From positions 1-55,105 of the forward strand of contig JANOPN010000056.1 in assembly GCA_031421855.1 (NCBI GenBank): a stretch of DNA of 55,105 bases, written 5' to 3'. The DNA comes from JAAFHN01 sp031421855 (lineage in GTDB: Bacteria > Pseudomonadota > Gammaproteobacteria > Burkholderiales > Burkholderiaceae_C). Below, in pieces: positions 17,878-27,623 of this stretch. Every line of letters starts with the position of its first letter. Position 1 is the stretch's first letter. The notes beneath the pieces were generated by a model. That model was not told the DNA's origin and did no database searches. It worked only from the letters and a program-made list of their open reading frames with translations. Position numbers and translations under genes: made by a program.

Positions 17878-18990
17878 TCAAGCGTCGCGTTCGATTAGCC
17901 AGTTTTGAAACTTAAGCGCCATCACGGCCCCTGCAACAATTCCGACTACGGCCAGCATGCTCATGAAACTCAGGGTTGAAAGGCCAGACAGCCCTTGGCC
18001 AATCGTGCAACCCATTGCCGTCACGCCGCCAATACCCATCAAAACCGCGCCCACCATGTGCAAACCGGTATCGCGGGCATCGCGAAAACCTTCCCACCGA
18101 AATGTCTTGGTGAAAAGTGCCATCGCAAACGATCCCGCAATGACGCCCGCAACCGACACGACCCCAAAGGTCAAAATTTTCGATTTATCGCTAAAGTACA
18201 ACAACCAGTCCAAGGTGTGGGCGACGGGGGCGACAAAGCTCATTGCTTCAATTCGGCCCGAGCTGGTCGCGAGGTAGGCGGTTTGCAAGGTGTCAGGATG
18301 TTCAGCAACGAACCCCAGCGCTCCGCTGACGAACCACATCAGCACCACGATCAACCCAATACCCAAGCCTGCGATCCAGTTTTCAAACTCGCGGAACTCC
18401 CGGTCAGCCCAACAAAAAGCAAGCATCGCGACCGCCACCAGCGCGCCGACTAGGCCAAAACCCGTCGCGCGCCCGCCAAGCCAATGCGACGTGAACGCAA
18501 AAAGCGACGCCTGAACACCAAAATCAATTGCCGCTCGATCAACAGTTGCGACACGAACGACCGCGGTGATTCCCTTCAAGGTCGCGAACGCGGCAAGTCC
18601 CATGACCAAAAAAACAACGAGCGACTTGAGGTTGCCAGAACCGATTCGAACCAGTGTTTTGCTGCCGCACCCTGAGGCCAAAACCATGCCAAACCCGAAC
18701 AAACCGCCGCCTACACCTGCTGACGCCCACAAAAGCTTGTTGCTTGAATAAAGGGTTTGATCCGGGTTTATCCATCCAAAGGAAACCATCAAACCAAAGC
18801 CAAAAATCGCGACCGCCACCGCACACGCCCACTGACGCGCGCGAACATAGCTGCCCATCAATACGGCATCACTGATTGCGCCCATGGTGCAAAAATTGGT
18901 GCGAAGTGAAATCGCACCAAACGCGGCTGAAGCCACAAAAGCGGCACTCAGCACCCAGAACCGAAGCTCAGCAATACCCTGTTCAGTCAT
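17878..18990 (-). CDS. YeeE/YedE (TsuA-like) sulfur transporter
   Basis: A 370-residue inner-membrane protein of the YeeE/YedE (DUF395) family, whose studied members import thiosulfate. Family cysteines are visible in conserved surroundings: NFCTMGAISD (Cys34), ASGCGSKTLVRIGSGN (Cys108) and AMGCTIGQGLSG (Cys328), matching the cysteine relay proposed for the pore. The two halves are pseudo-repeats. It starts four bases after cpoB stops, so it is probably co-transcribed with the tol-pal genes. Confidence 0.9.
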   Translation of the reverse strand: MTEQGIAELRFWVLSAAFVASAAFGAISLRTNFCTMGAISDAVLMGSYVRARQWACAVAVAIFGFGLMVSFGWINPDQTLYSSNKLLWASAGVGGGLFGFGMVLASGCGSKTLVRIGSGNLKSLVVFLVMGLAAFATLKGITAVVRVATVDRAAIDFGVQASLFAFTSHWLGGRATGFGLVGALVAVAMLAFCWADREFREFENWIAGLGIGLIVVLMWFVSGALGFVAEHPDTLQTAYLATSSGRIEAMSFVAPVAHTLDWLLYFSDKSKILTFGVVSVAGVIAGSFAMALFTKTFRWEGFRDARDTGLHMVGAVLMGIGGVTAMGCTIGQGLSGLSTLSFMSMLAVVGIVAGAVMALKFQNWLIERDA

Positions 18991-18994
18991 CGAC

Positions 18995-19834
18995 TTACCT
19001 GACCTTGGTCAATCGTTCGCGCCCAGCTGCGGCAGCCTCAGATTGAGGAAACTGCGTCTGTAAGTCTGTCAACACGGCGCGTGCCGATTTGACATCCTTG
19101 AGTTCAATCAAGCTGTTTGCAAGCGACAGCATCGCCTCCGGAACCCTTGGATGGTCTGGCGTTCGCTTGATCATGTCGCGAAAATTCGTCGCAGCTTCCT
19201 TGAAATCTTTGGTCGCATACTGCGCGTTACCAACCCAAAACAAGCTCGACGAGGCGTAGCCGCTGTTTGGGAATTTGCGCAGCAGCTCAATGAACGAGGC
19301 TTGTGCAGCGGGGAACTCACCACGGCGAAACGTAGCGAGTGCCAAATCGAACTCCCGTCGTTCGGCCGCATCGACGAAAAATTCTCGCCCGTCCACGCTG
19401 ACCTTTGATGGTTCGAGTTTTTTTAGCCGATCGTCTAGCGCGCTTGACTGCTCTTTTTGGCGACGCGAACCTTCGGCCATGTCTTTTGACAGCTGCTCCA
19501 ACAACCCGCGCTGCTTGGCCTGCTCAGCGCGCAACAGCTCCAATTGGTTTGACAGCTCCAAACTGGCGCGTTTGGCGACCGATACGTCGTCGTTGGTCTT
19601 CTTGATGTCCTCGGCTTGGCGCCTATTCAGTTCGTCAAGCACCGCCCCTTGTTTTTGGAGGCCCGCGTCAATGGAGACCTTATTCGCTTCAATCCGTTGT
19701 CGAAGCTCCAAAATAGCCTTGCGCGCCTCGTCGTCGTCAAACAGGCCCGCATTGGCATGCGGCGTGGCTGCGACGATCAACGTCAAGAGCGCGGTTCGGT
19801 AAATGGTGGAGGAGCGCAAGGGGGTTTCTTTCAC
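18995..19834 (-). CDS. cpoB: Cell division coordinator CpoB (YbgF)
   Basis: A periplasmic Tol-Pal accessory protein that links outer-membrane constriction with peptidoglycan synthesis. It has 279 residues: a signal peptide (ALLTLIVAATPHANA), an N-terminal coiled coil (about residues 33-120, ELRQRIEANKVSIDAGLQKQ onward) that trimerises in the family, then TPR repeats (FDLALATFRRGEFPAAQASF, NAQYATKDFKEAATNFRDM, MLSLANSLIELKDVKSARAV). The start is a GTG overlapping the pal stop (GTGA). Confidence 0.93.
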   Translation of the reverse strand: MKETPLRSSTIYRTALLTLIVAATPHANAGLFDDDEARKAILELRQRIEANKVSIDAGLQKQGAVLDELNRRQAEDIKKTNDDVSVAKRASLELSNQLELLRAEQAKQRGLLEQLSKDMAEGSRRQKEQSSALDDRLKKLEPSKVSVDGREFFVDAAERREFDLALATFRRGEFPAAQASFIELLRKFPNSGYASSSLFWVGNAQYATKDFKEAATNFRDMIKRTPDHPRVPEAMLSLANSLIELKDVKSARAVLTDLQTQFPQSEAAAAGRERLTKVR

Positions 19835-20433
19835 TTGTAAAACAGTTCAGCTCGGCGATTTTTCGCCCACACGCTTTCGTCGGCACCGGTCGCGGCAGGC
19901 TTCTCTTTGCCAAAGCTCACGGCTTCGGTTTGAGCGTCTTGAACGCCGAGCAAACGCAGCGCGCTGGCAACAGCTTCAGCGCGACGTTGGCCCAGTGCCA
20001 AGTTGTATTCCCTGCCACCGCGTTCGTCTGTATGCCCTTCAAGCGCCACTTTGCGCGTGGTATTTGCTTTGAGGTACTTCGCATGCGCCTCAATTGCCGA
20101 CTGAAACTCAGGGCGGATCACGAAACTATCGTAGTCGAACAGAACAACCTTGACAGTTCCTTGGGGCGGCGAAATGGGTTGCGGTGTCGGTGGCGTGTTA
20201 ACCGAGGTCACGTCGCGAGTTGCAACGCTGTCGCCCTTGGCGGCGCTCGCAGCCTGTTTGGATGGGGTTGGTGTCACAAGACCAGTCTTGTTGGCATCAA
20301 CCGGTTTTGCGATTGTGTCGGTTACCGGCGCAGGCTCGTCCAGCTTGACACCCGACGCGCACCCCCCGAGCACGACTGCGACCGGTAACGCCCAAAAGAG
20401 CGACCAAAAAGAGCGAAAGTTGAAATTTTTCAT
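19831..20433 (-). CDS. pal: Peptidoglycan-associated lipoprotein Pal
   Basis: An outer-membrane lipoprotein that binds peptidoglycan and TolB. It has 200 residues: a lipoprotein signal with lipobox LGGC (cysteine about residue 25), a proline/threonine-rich linker, and a C-terminal OmpA-like domain with FDYDSFVIRPEFQSAIEAHA and the diaminopimelate-binding stretch LEGHTDERGGREYNLALGQ. The ATG at 20433 has a strong GGAGGT five bases upstream (minus strand, 20438-20443), which decides the start. Confidence 0.96.
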   Translation of the reverse strand: MKNFNFRSFWSLFWALPVAVVLGGCASGVKLDEPAPVTDTIAKPVDANKTGLVTPTPSKQAASAAKGDSVATRDVTSVNTPPTPQPISPPQGTVKVVLFDYDSFVIRPEFQSAIEAHAKYLKANTTRKVALEGHTDERGGREYNLALGQRRAEAVASALRLLGVQDAQTEAVSFGKEKPAATGADESVWAKNRRAELFYK

Positions 20434-20512
20434 ATAAACCTCCAAAACAGTTGATTGACTGATCGACCGGACAAGATATTACGCTATCCGATCACAAAAC
20501 TACGGGTTGAGT

Positions 20513-21799
20513 TCAACGCAAAAAAGGCCCCCAATCGGGCTCGCGTATGTCACTCTTGCCGCCACCCAACTTGGACTTAACTTTGCCATCCACCGTTGTA
20601 GTCATCAGCGCGGCGTCGCCCTGAACCCGAGTTGCGAACACAATCAGCCGCCCGTTGGGCGAGTAGGAGGGTCGCTCGTCGGCGTTGGTGTCTGTGATCG
20701 GCGTGGATTGGCCGCTCGCCAAGTCCGTGACGTGAAGTTTGAATCCATTTGCGCCTCGTGTGATGTGCGCGAGCAAGCGCCCGTCTGGGCTTGGCGCAGG
20801 CGAAATGTTGTAATTTCCGTTGAAAGTCACCCGTTGGGCATCAGCTGGTGCACCGCTGAGAGGCTGACGGTAAATCTGCGGATTTCCGCCGCGATCACTG
20901 ACAAAGTAGATCGACTTGCCATCTGGCGCAAATACGGATTCGGTGTCGATCCCCGATGATTGAGATACCCGCCTTGGGTCGCCGCCATTTGCATCCATCA
21001 CATATATCTGAGAATTTCCGTCTCGACTCAGCGTCATTGCGATGGATTTTCCGTCAGGTGAAAACCTCGGAGCGCTGTTTGATCCCCGGAAGTTCGCCAG
21101 TAGGCGCCTGCGGCCCGTTGCGACATCATGAACATAAATGACCGGTTTTCGGGACTCAAACGACACGTAAGCCAGTTGTGCGCCGCTTGGCGACCACGCG
21201 GGAGAAATGATCGGCTCGGTGCTGTTGAGGGCTGACTGAGCGTTTTCGCCGTCGGCGTCTGAGACCCAAAGCACAGAACGCGTGCCACTTTTAACCACAT
21301 ATGCCAGCCGTGTCGAGGCAACACCGCGTTCGTTGGTCAATTTCTCGAAGACCGCATCCGCAATCCGATGCGCAATCAGCCGCAACTCAGCCGCCACGCC
21401 AACGTAAGACTGACCGCCTAAATCAGATCCTCTCACGACATCCCATAAGCGGTACCGAACATCAAATCGGCCGTCAGCCAGCCGAGTGACGCTTCCGGCA
21501 ACCAAGGAGTCCGCTGACTGCTTGCGCCATGCAGGCATATCGATTTGGGAAGAATCGTCCACTGCCGCAGCGGCAGGTGCAACCGACCGGAATTGCCCAC
21601 TGCGCTCCAAGTCGGACCGAACGATCTCGGACAAGGCTTGTCCAGAGGCGTCTTCGTTGCGAAATTTGGGCAACCCAATCGGAACCTGAGTCAAGCCCAC
21701 CCCGGTGATTTCAACCCGAAACTGTGCGCCGGCAGCAGCAGGCACCGCCCCTACAATTGCCAAGCCGATTTGGCGTCGTTTTTGATTGATTTGTGACAT
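20513..21799 (-). CDS. tolB: Tol-Pal system protein TolB
   Basis: A periplasmic beta-propeller protein that binds Pal and signals outer-membrane constriction. It has 428 residues from the ATG at 21799: a signal sequence (IGLAIVGAVPAAAGAQ), an N-terminal alpha/beta domain (LPKFRNEDASGQALSEIVRSDLERSG), then WD40-like PD40 blades (SPAWSPSGAQLAYVSFE, APRFSPDGKSIAMTLSRDG, ESVFAPDGKSIYFVSDRGG). tolQ, tolR and tolA are not upstream; instead a divergent glycosyltransferase gene begins 28 bases away. Confidence 0.96.
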   Translation of the reverse strand: MSQINQKRRQIGLAIVGAVPAAAGAQFRVEITGVGLTQVPIGLPKFRNEDASGQALSEIVRSDLERSGQFRSVAPAAAAVDDSSQIDMPAWRKQSADSLVAGSVTRLADGRFDVRYRLWDVVRGSDLGGQSYVGVAAELRLIAHRIADAVFEKLTNERGVASTRLAYVVKSGTRSVLWVSDADGENAQSALNSTEPIISPAWSPSGAQLAYVSFESRKPVIYVHDVATGRRRLLANFRGSNSAPRFSPDGKSIAMTLSRDGNSQIYVMDANGGDPRRVSQSSGIDTESVFAPDGKSIYFVSDRGGNPQIYRQPLSGAPADAQRVTFNGNYNISPAPSPDGRLLAHITRGANGFKLHVTDLASGQSTPITDTNADERPSYSPNGRLIVFATRVQGDAALMTTTVDGKVKSKLGGGKSDIREPDWGPFLR

Positions 21800-21827
21800 C
21801 CTAAGAATGGTAACCCATGCGCCTTCC

Positions 21828-22634
21828 ATGACTTTGAGCGTGGTCATCGCTGCGAAAAACGAAGCCACCAACATCGAAAGTTGCGTTGCTTCAGCGCGTT
21901 TTGCCGACGAAGTCATCGTCATGGACAGCAACAGCACCGACCAAACAGCCGAATTGGCCAGGCGCGCCGGTGCGCGCGTCATCTCAAGCGATTGGCCGGG
22001 ATACGGGCCTCAGCAGGCGCGCGCGTTTTCGCTGGCAACATCGCAGTGGGTCATGTCGTTGGACGCAGATGAGCGAATCACACCAGAACTGCGCGAAGAG
22101 ATCGTGGCTGCGATTGCTAATTCTGCGGCCACAGGTGTCAGTGGATATCGGATCCCGCGAATCAGCCAATTTTGTGGCCATTTCATTCACCACAGCGGCT
22201 GGCGACCTGACCACACCTTGCGATTGGGTATCCGTTCGAAGGCATCGTTCACTGATCACTACCTTCACGCCCACATGACGGTTGAAGGAATCACCGAAAA
22301 ACTCAAGCATCCGCTGGTTCATTACAGCTACCCCAACGTCGGCACCCTGCTAGAAAAACTCGATCGCTACTCGAGCGGCAGCGCGGTCGACATGAAATCG
22401 GCTGGGAGAAAAGCGGGCCTGGGTACGGCAATTGCACATGGTGCTTGGGCGTTTTTTAGAACACTGATCATCAAACGCGGCTTTCTCGATGGCCGGTGGG
22501 GCATCATGCTGGCCGTCTACAACGCAGAGTACGCGTATTACAAGTACATCAAACTGATGCTGCTTGATGAGCCGCCCTTTGAGCCCGAGCAAATGCCGCC
22601 CCGAGCGCAACGCCCAACCGTGACTCGACAATGA
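21828..22634 (+). CDS. GT2 glycosyltransferase, WaaE/KdtX-like
   Basis: A 268-residue cytoplasmic GT-A transferase of family 2. Its start LSVVIAAKNEATNIESCVAS, the donor-binding VMDSNSTDQTAELARRAGA and the DxD-type SLDADERITPELREE are typical. The C-terminal half (HSGWRPDHTLRLGIRSKA, LVHYSYPNVGTLLEKLDRYS) resembles WaaE/KdtX-like LPS inner-core beta-glucosyltransferases. The start ATG at 21828 is 28 bases from the tolB start on the other strand. It opens a plus-strand operon with O-antigen ligase, msbA, deacetylase and GT4. Confidence 0.88.
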   Translation: MTLSVVIAAKNEATNIESCVASARFADEVIVMDSNSTDQTAELARRAGARVISSDWPGYGPQQARAFSLATSQWVMSLDADERITPELREEIVAAIANSAATGVSGYRIPRISQFCGHFIHHSGWRPDHTLRLGIRSKASFTDHYLHAHMTVEGITEKLKHPLVHYSYPNVGTLLEKLDRYSSGSAVDMKSAGRKAGLGTAIAHGAWAFFRTLIIKRGFLDGRWGIMLAVYNAEYAYYKYIKLMLLDEPPFEPEQMPPRAQRPTVTRQ

Positions 22635-23896
22635 TCGCGGTCGTCGCCTCTCGCGTGTTTGCCGTTGCACCATCGTTGAGCGTGATGCTGCTCGTTGCAG
22701 CGCTGTCGTTTAGGACTGCGCCAGTCAGCCTCGCGAAAATCTTGCTATTCGTTGTGTCGCTTGGCTTCGTTTTGAGTCTTCGTGTACGGGGCGCTGATAG
22801 TTGGGCCGTTGATGGACGGCGACTCAAACTTGCCTACACCACATTTGCTTGTCTTGTCGCACTATTCGTCAGCATGTTTTGGACGAGCGCCGACGCCGAA
22901 GCTGCTGTCAGCGCTTGGGTCAAGTCGACCAAGATGTTTTTGCCGCTTTTGATTTTGCTGTGCCTGCGAGACGAGCGCGAGGTTAAGGCTGCTTGGTGGG
23001 TGTTCTTCGCATTTCAAGCCTCGGTCGTCGTTTTGAGTTGGTGGATTGTCATCGCGGGTCGCCCACTTTGGTTGGGGCCCAACAATCCCGCCAATTGGCC
23101 CACCAATGCGCCGTCGCCGTTCACAAGCTACTTGGATCAAGCATTGATGAGCGGCATCACGGCGAGCATGGCGTGGCATTTGCGAAATCAATTGGGTCCC
23201 CGCTGGACGCGATTCTTCCTCATCGGCTTAGCCATCGCAGGCGTATCCACCTGCTTTTTACTGCCAGGCCGCAGCGGACACATCGTGGCATTGAGTCTGA
23301 TTGGCTTGACTGTCTTGTGGGCTTTGTCGCCGAAGTTGAAGTTTTTGGCGTTGTTGGCACCCGCTATCGTGCTCTGCGTGGTTGTTGCGGCGTCGCCAAG
23401 AACGCTTGAACGAATCGAGTTGGGCGTGACCGAAGCCAAACAATTCAATGTCAGTGGCAACGTCAATTCGTCCATCGGAGAGCGGCTGCACTATTGGACG
23501 ACATCAACCGAATTGATCGCGGCGAGGCCATTGCTGGGCTATGGGGTTGGAAGCTGGAATAAAGAATACGTTCGCATCACGACTGATCGGGTCGCACCAG
23601 CGCACAGCAAAGGCATTCGCAACCCGCATCAAGAGTTTTTGCTTTGGGGGGTCCAACTGGGGTTTGTTGGCGTGGCGCTTTTGGTGGCTTGGTTTGCGAG
23701 CATCGCGCTAGACGCACGTCAATTTGATGTAGCTACGAAGCGCGCGACTTGGTGCGCGGTCGCAGGCGCCTGGATGGCCTGCATGTTCAACGCGGCAATC
23801 TTCGACGCGTTGATCGGTGACTATTTGGTGGTCGTCATCGGGCTGTGTTTGGCCTTGGGCATTGCACAGGCCCGCGCGTCTGAATCCACGACATGA
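22631..23896 (+). CDS. O-antigen ligase (WaaL/Wzy_C family)
   Basis: A 421-residue inner-membrane protein with about eleven to twelve hydrophobic segments and a large periplasmic loop, as in O-antigen ligases that join O-chain to lipid A-core. The loop contains SSIGERLHYWTTSTELIAAR, GYGVGSWNKEYVRI and NPHQEFLLWGVQLG, including the His typical of the Wzy_C motif. It overlaps the GT2 gene by ATGA and the msbA start by ATGA. A Wzy polymerase would look similar; the msbA neighbour favours ligase. Confidence 0.87.
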   Translation: MIAVVASRVFAVAPSLSVMLLVAALSFRTAPVSLAKILLFVVSLGFVLSLRVRGADSWAVDGRRLKLAYTTFACLVALFVSMFWTSADAEAAVSAWVKSTKMFLPLLILLCLRDEREVKAAWWVFFAFQASVVVLSWWIVIAGRPLWLGPNNPANWPTNAPSPFTSYLDQALMSGITASMAWHLRNQLGPRWTRFFLIGLAIAGVSTCFLLPGRSGHIVALSLIGLTVLWALSPKLKFLALLAPAIVLCVVVAASPRTLERIELGVTEAKQFNVSGNVNSSIGERLHYWTTSTELIAARPLLGYGVGSWNKEYVRITTDRVAPAHSKGIRNPHQEFLLWGVQLGFVGVALLVAWFASIALDARQFDVATKRATWCAVAGAWMACMFNAAIFDALIGDYLVVVIGLCLALGIAQARASESTT

Positions 23897-25647
23897 CCGA
23901 CACCCGAAGCATCTCCGATCGGTTGAAGCGGCTTTGGCCTTATTACAGGCCAGCGAAACGAGGCTTCTTGATCGCCCTCTTGGCTGCTGTGGTGGCAAGC
24001 GTGACTGAACCCATGATCCCGAGGTTTATGCAACCGCTCTTGGATCGGGGGTTTTCTCCGCAGGGACTGAACCTTTGGATGATTCCAATTGTGGTGATGG
24101 GGCTGTTTGCCGTGCGGGGAATCGCCGCGTATGCTGCCGAGTACGCGCTATCGTGGGCTGGACAAATGGGCACGCACGCGCTGCGCAAGGCGATGTTTGA
24201 CCATCTGTTGGCAACAACGCCGCAGTCACTCGCGAGTTACAGCTCTTCGTCGCTTGCCAACACCATTGTGTTTGAAACCCAAACCGGCTCGGCACTCTTG
24301 GTTGCGTCAATCAACTCGCTGGTTCGCAACGGCTTAATCGTACTGGCACTGGTTGGCTACTTGGTTTGGCTCAATTGGCAGCTCAGCTTGTTCGTTTTTG
24401 TTTGTTTTCCAGCCGTTGCGTGGGTCATGCGCAAACTGTCGCGGCGACTCCATCGTTTCGCAACGCAAAGCCAAGCGGCGACCGATGACCTCGCGTATGT
24501 CGTTGAAGAAAACACATTGGCCAGCAAAATTGTCCGCATTCATGGGGCGCAGCAAATTCAAAGTGCGCGATTCGACACCGCAAGCAGCGTGCTTCGGCGA
24601 CTGGCAATCAAAAGCACGGCCGCGTCGGCCGCCATAACGCCAATTACCCAGCTGATGGTCGCCGCTCCGCTGTCCGCGGTGATCGTGATTGCGCTTTGGC
24701 AGGCGCAATCGCAAGGCCAAACGGTTGGCAGCTTTGTCGGCTTTGTGACCGCCATGCTGATGTTGCTCGCGCCCATTAAGCACGTGGCCGATGTCGCTGG
24801 CCCCATCACGCGCGGCCTCGCTGCAATCGAGCGAGGCCTCTCGTTGCTTGAAAGTCTGCCCTTGGAGCGCGGCGGCATCCACAAAAGTGCAGACGTTCGC
24901 GGCGCGCTTGATTTTGATGCAGTCGCAGTTGTCTATGGTTCTCGTGGATCAGACCAACTTACGGCAAATGCCACCACCGCAATCGAGAACTGTTCGCTCA
25001 ACATTGCGGCCGGCGAGACCATCGCCCTCGTGGGACCATCGGGCGCTGGGAAGACGACACTGATGAACTTGCTGCCACGGTTCTTGGAGCCTACTGGCGG
25101 TCAGATTCGACTTGACGGCGTGTCATTAGCCGAATGGGACATCAAAACGCTTCGACAACAATTCGCGTTGGTGTCCCAAGAAGTGGTTTTGTTCAACGAC
25201 TCCATTGCGGCCAACATCGCATTGGGCGAGCGAATCGATGCAAGTCGCGTCTCGCAAGCGCTCAAAGCTGCTTACTTGACCGAGTGGGTCGCCACCCTGC
25301 CCCAAGGCCAAGACACACCCATCGGACACAACGCAGCAACGCTTTCCGGTGGGCAACGACAGCGGTTGGCCATCGCACGAGCAATTTATAAGAACGCGCG
25401 AATTGTCTTGCTTGACGAAGCGACCGCCGCACTCGACACCGAGTCAGAGCGACACGTACAAGCCGCGCTCGAGTCACTGATGGGGCATTGCACAACCGTG
25501 GTGGTTGCCCATCGGCTGTCGACCATTCAGTCTGCTGATCGCATCGTCGTGATGGACAAAGGGCGCATCGTTGAGATCGGCCCGCATGCTGAGTTGCTGG
25601 CGCGAGACGGTTTGTACGCCCGGCTTCACAAACTCCAGTTTGCTTGA
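23893..25647 (+). CDS. msbA: Lipid A export ABC transporter MsbA
   Basis: A homodimeric ABC exporter that flips lipid A-core across the inner membrane. It has 584 residues, the family length: six N-terminal membrane helices, then the ATPase domain with Walker A GPSGAGKTTL (about 380), the Q-loop, signature LSGGQRQRLAIARA (about 484), Walker B IVLLDEATAALD (about 503) and the H-loop VVAHRLSTIQ. It lies between ligase and deacetylase genes and overlaps the former by four bases. Confidence 0.95.
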   Translation: MTDTRSISDRLKRLWPYYRPAKRGFLIALLAAVVASVTEPMIPRFMQPLLDRGFSPQGLNLWMIPIVVMGLFAVRGIAAYAAEYALSWAGQMGTHALRKAMFDHLLATTPQSLASYSSSSLANTIVFETQTGSALLVASINSLVRNGLIVLALVGYLVWLNWQLSLFVFVCFPAVAWVMRKLSRRLHRFATQSQAATDDLAYVVEENTLASKIVRIHGAQQIQSARFDTASSVLRRLAIKSTAASAAITPITQLMVAAPLSAVIVIALWQAQSQGQTVGSFVGFVTAMLMLLAPIKHVADVAGPITRGLAAIERGLSLLESLPLERGGIHKSADVRGALDFDAVAVVYGSRGSDQLTANATTAIENCSLNIAAGETIALVGPSGAGKTTLMNLLPRFLEPTGGQIRLDGVSLAEWDIKTLRQQFALVSQEVVLFNDSIAANIALGERIDASRVSQALKAAYLTEWVATLPQGQDTPIGHNAATLSGGQRQRLAIARAIYKNARIVLLDEATAALDTESERHVQAALESLMGHCTTVVVAHRLSTIQSADRIVVMDKGRIVEIGPHAELLARDGLYARLHKLQFA

Positions 25648-25654
25648 GGAACCC

Positions 25655-26395
25655 ATGCAGCGCTTCCCGATTTTGATGTACCACCAGGTAGATCAGCTCA
25701 GCCACCCCAAAGAGCCGATGCGCGGCATGGTCGTGTCACCTGACATGTTCGCGGCACACATGGGCTTGATCAAACGCTTGGGGTTCAAAGGTTTGAGCAT
25801 GCGCGAGCTGTTGCCTTACTTGCAAGGCAAGCGGCACACGCGACAAAAATTGGTTGGCATCACCTTTGATGATGGCTACCTCAATAACCTCACCCAAGCC
25901 ATGCCCGTGCTTGATGCTCATGGCTTCACCGCAACTTGCTACATGGTCAGCGCTTTGATCGGCAAAACCAACGCCTGGGATCATCCGCCGGGCGTGCCTG
26001 GCAAACCCTTGATGAACGTGGCGCAGGCACGCCAATGGGTCACACACGGTCACGACGTCGGCTCGCACACCCGACACCACCTAGACCTGAGCGCCTGCGA
26101 TGGCGAATCACTCACCGACGAGCTCGCCGGAAGCCGCGCAGAGCTTCGCCTCGCCCTAGGAAGCGACTGCGCGGAGCATTTTTGCTACCCGTATGGTCGC
26201 TACAACCCAGCAGCATTGCGCGCGGTGCAGGCCGCTGGCTACTTGAGCGCGACCACGACCCAGCGCGCGCGCGTCACAACTGCCAGTGCACTGCACGAGT
26301 TGCCCCGCGTGTTGGTGAGTCGAACCACCGGTCGGCTGATGCTGGCGGCCAAACTGCTGACCCGCTATGAAGATCGGCGCCGTGACCGAGCCTGA
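25655..26395 (+). CDS. Polysaccharide deacetylase (NodB-like)
   Basis: A 246-residue carbohydrate esterase 4 family protein that removes acetyl groups from envelope sugars. NodB motifs are GITFDDGYLNNLTQAMPVL (catalytic base and metal Asp) and SHTRHHLDLSA (metal-binding His in the SxxxxH-type motif), then CYPYGRYNPAALRAVQAAGY. The N-terminus FPILMYHQVDQL matches family members lacking a signal peptide. The ATG at 25655 has GAGG upstream, seven bases after the msbA stop. It overlaps the GT4 gene by 29 bases. Confidence 0.9.
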   Translation: MQRFPILMYHQVDQLSHPKEPMRGMVVSPDMFAAHMGLIKRLGFKGLSMRELLPYLQGKRHTRQKLVGITFDDGYLNNLTQAMPVLDAHGFTATCYMVSALIGKTNAWDHPPGVPGKPLMNVAQARQWVTHGHDVGSHTRHHLDLSACDGESLTDELAGSRAELRLALGSDCAEHFCYPYGRYNPAALRAVQAAGYLSATTTQRARVTTASALHELPRVLVSRTTGRLMLAAKLLTRYEDRRRDRA

Positions 26396-27623
26396 CTCCG
26401 GTGTCGCGTCACGCATTGGCCGCCACCCCGTCGGCGTGCTGATGCGGCAGTTCAGCCCGACAGCAGGCGGCGCGGAGGCCTACGCTTATCGCCTAGTGGA
26501 GACGCTGGCCACGCGCGCCGTGGGCAAAGTCAACTTTGAGTTTCACGTCTTTGCGCAAAGTTTTGGCGACCCGATCGAGGGGGTACGCTTCATTCAATTG
26601 CCGCACAATCCCAGGTTGCCGCGTTGGATCAATCAATGGCGTTACAGCGCCCACACCCGCCGCGCGACAAAAGCACTGGCGTTGGTTCACTCGCACGAGA
26701 ACACTTCGCACGGCGATGTCCAAACGCTGCATGTGCAAACCGTCATGTCCAACCTGTTTGGGCCGCAGGCCAAGCGGTCGAGGTGGGTCAACGCGCTTAA
26801 AGCGCTCACCAGCCCCCGAATTGCGTTCTATTTGTGCATTGAGCGGCTGCGCTTGGCCAATGCGGTCATCGTTTGTGCATCTGCTGAGCTAAAACGAGAC
26901 ACCGCGCGGCACTTTCCCGCGCTAGCCGACTGCGCCGTGATTGCGCCAGCAACCCACGCGCCGCCGCTTCAGCCGCGCAATCTGACACAAGCCAGACTCG
27001 AATTGCGCCAAAAGCTTGCCAGCGTGTCGCTACCGAACAGCAAAACCACCTGGCTCTTGTTCGCAGCGAACGACTGCGAGAAAAAGGGCTTGAGCGTGCT
27101 CCTAGACGCCTTGTCGACACTTCCAACCCACTGCCAATTGCTGGTGGCAGGCAAAACCGATCAGCATGCCCGGTTTGCGCGACAAATTAATTCATTAGAA
27201 CTAAATTCGCGCGTTCATTTTCTGGGCACTGTCTCAAACATGCCCGCGCTTTACTCAGCCTGCGACATGTTGATTCACCCCACACAGCAAGACGCGTTTC
27301 CAATGGTGGTGCTTGAATCGATGGGGAACGGTCTTCCAGTGATTACAACGCCTGCGCCGTTCAACGGCATGTCGGCCCAGCTTCAACACGGACGCGAAGT
27401 GCTGATGATGACAACCCCATCAGATGCAGCCTCGCTCACCCGACAAGTGTCCGCGATGCTCGCATCACCAACCATTGGCGAGCAACTCCGCGTCTCGGCG
27501 CATGCTTTTGCGCGTCAGCATTCGTGGGATTCAGTCGCCGACCGGTACACCGAGATCTATGAAACGCGGCTCAAAGCGGGTTTGATCTCACCAAACTCGC
27601 TTGCAAATAGTCAAAAATCGTAG
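26367..27623 (+). CDS. GT4 family glycosyltransferase
   Basis: A 418-residue GT-B transferase. It shows VGVLMRQFSPTAGGAEAYAYR at the acceptor end, LFAANDCEKKGLSVLLDALS in the donor domain, and the nucleotide-sugar binding stretch HPTQQDAFPMVVLESMGNGL with the ExxxxxxxE pattern. It probably builds LPS core or O-chain. The first ATG (26367) is inside the deacetylase gene. The last codons and the TAG stop fall inside GATAGC element copy 4. Confidence 0.9.
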   Translation: MKIGAVTEPDSGVASRIGRHPVGVLMRQFSPTAGGAEAYAYRLVETLATRAVGKVNFEFHVFAQSFGDPIEGVRFIQLPHNPRLPRWINQWRYSAHTRRATKALALVHSHENTSHGDVQTLHVQTVMSNLFGPQAKRSRWVNALKALTSPRIAFYLCIERLRLANAVIVCASAELKRDTARHFPALADCAVIAPATHAPPLQPRNLTQARLELRQKLASVSLPNSKTTWLLFAANDCEKKGLSVLLDALSTLPTHCQLLVAGKTDQHARFARQINSLELNSRVHFLGTVSNMPALYSACDMLIHPTQQDAFPMVVLESMGNGLPVITTPAPFNGMSAQLQHGREVLMMTTPSDAASLTRQVSAMLASPTIGEQLRVSAHAFARQHSWDSVADRYTEIYETRLKAGLISPNSLANSQKS

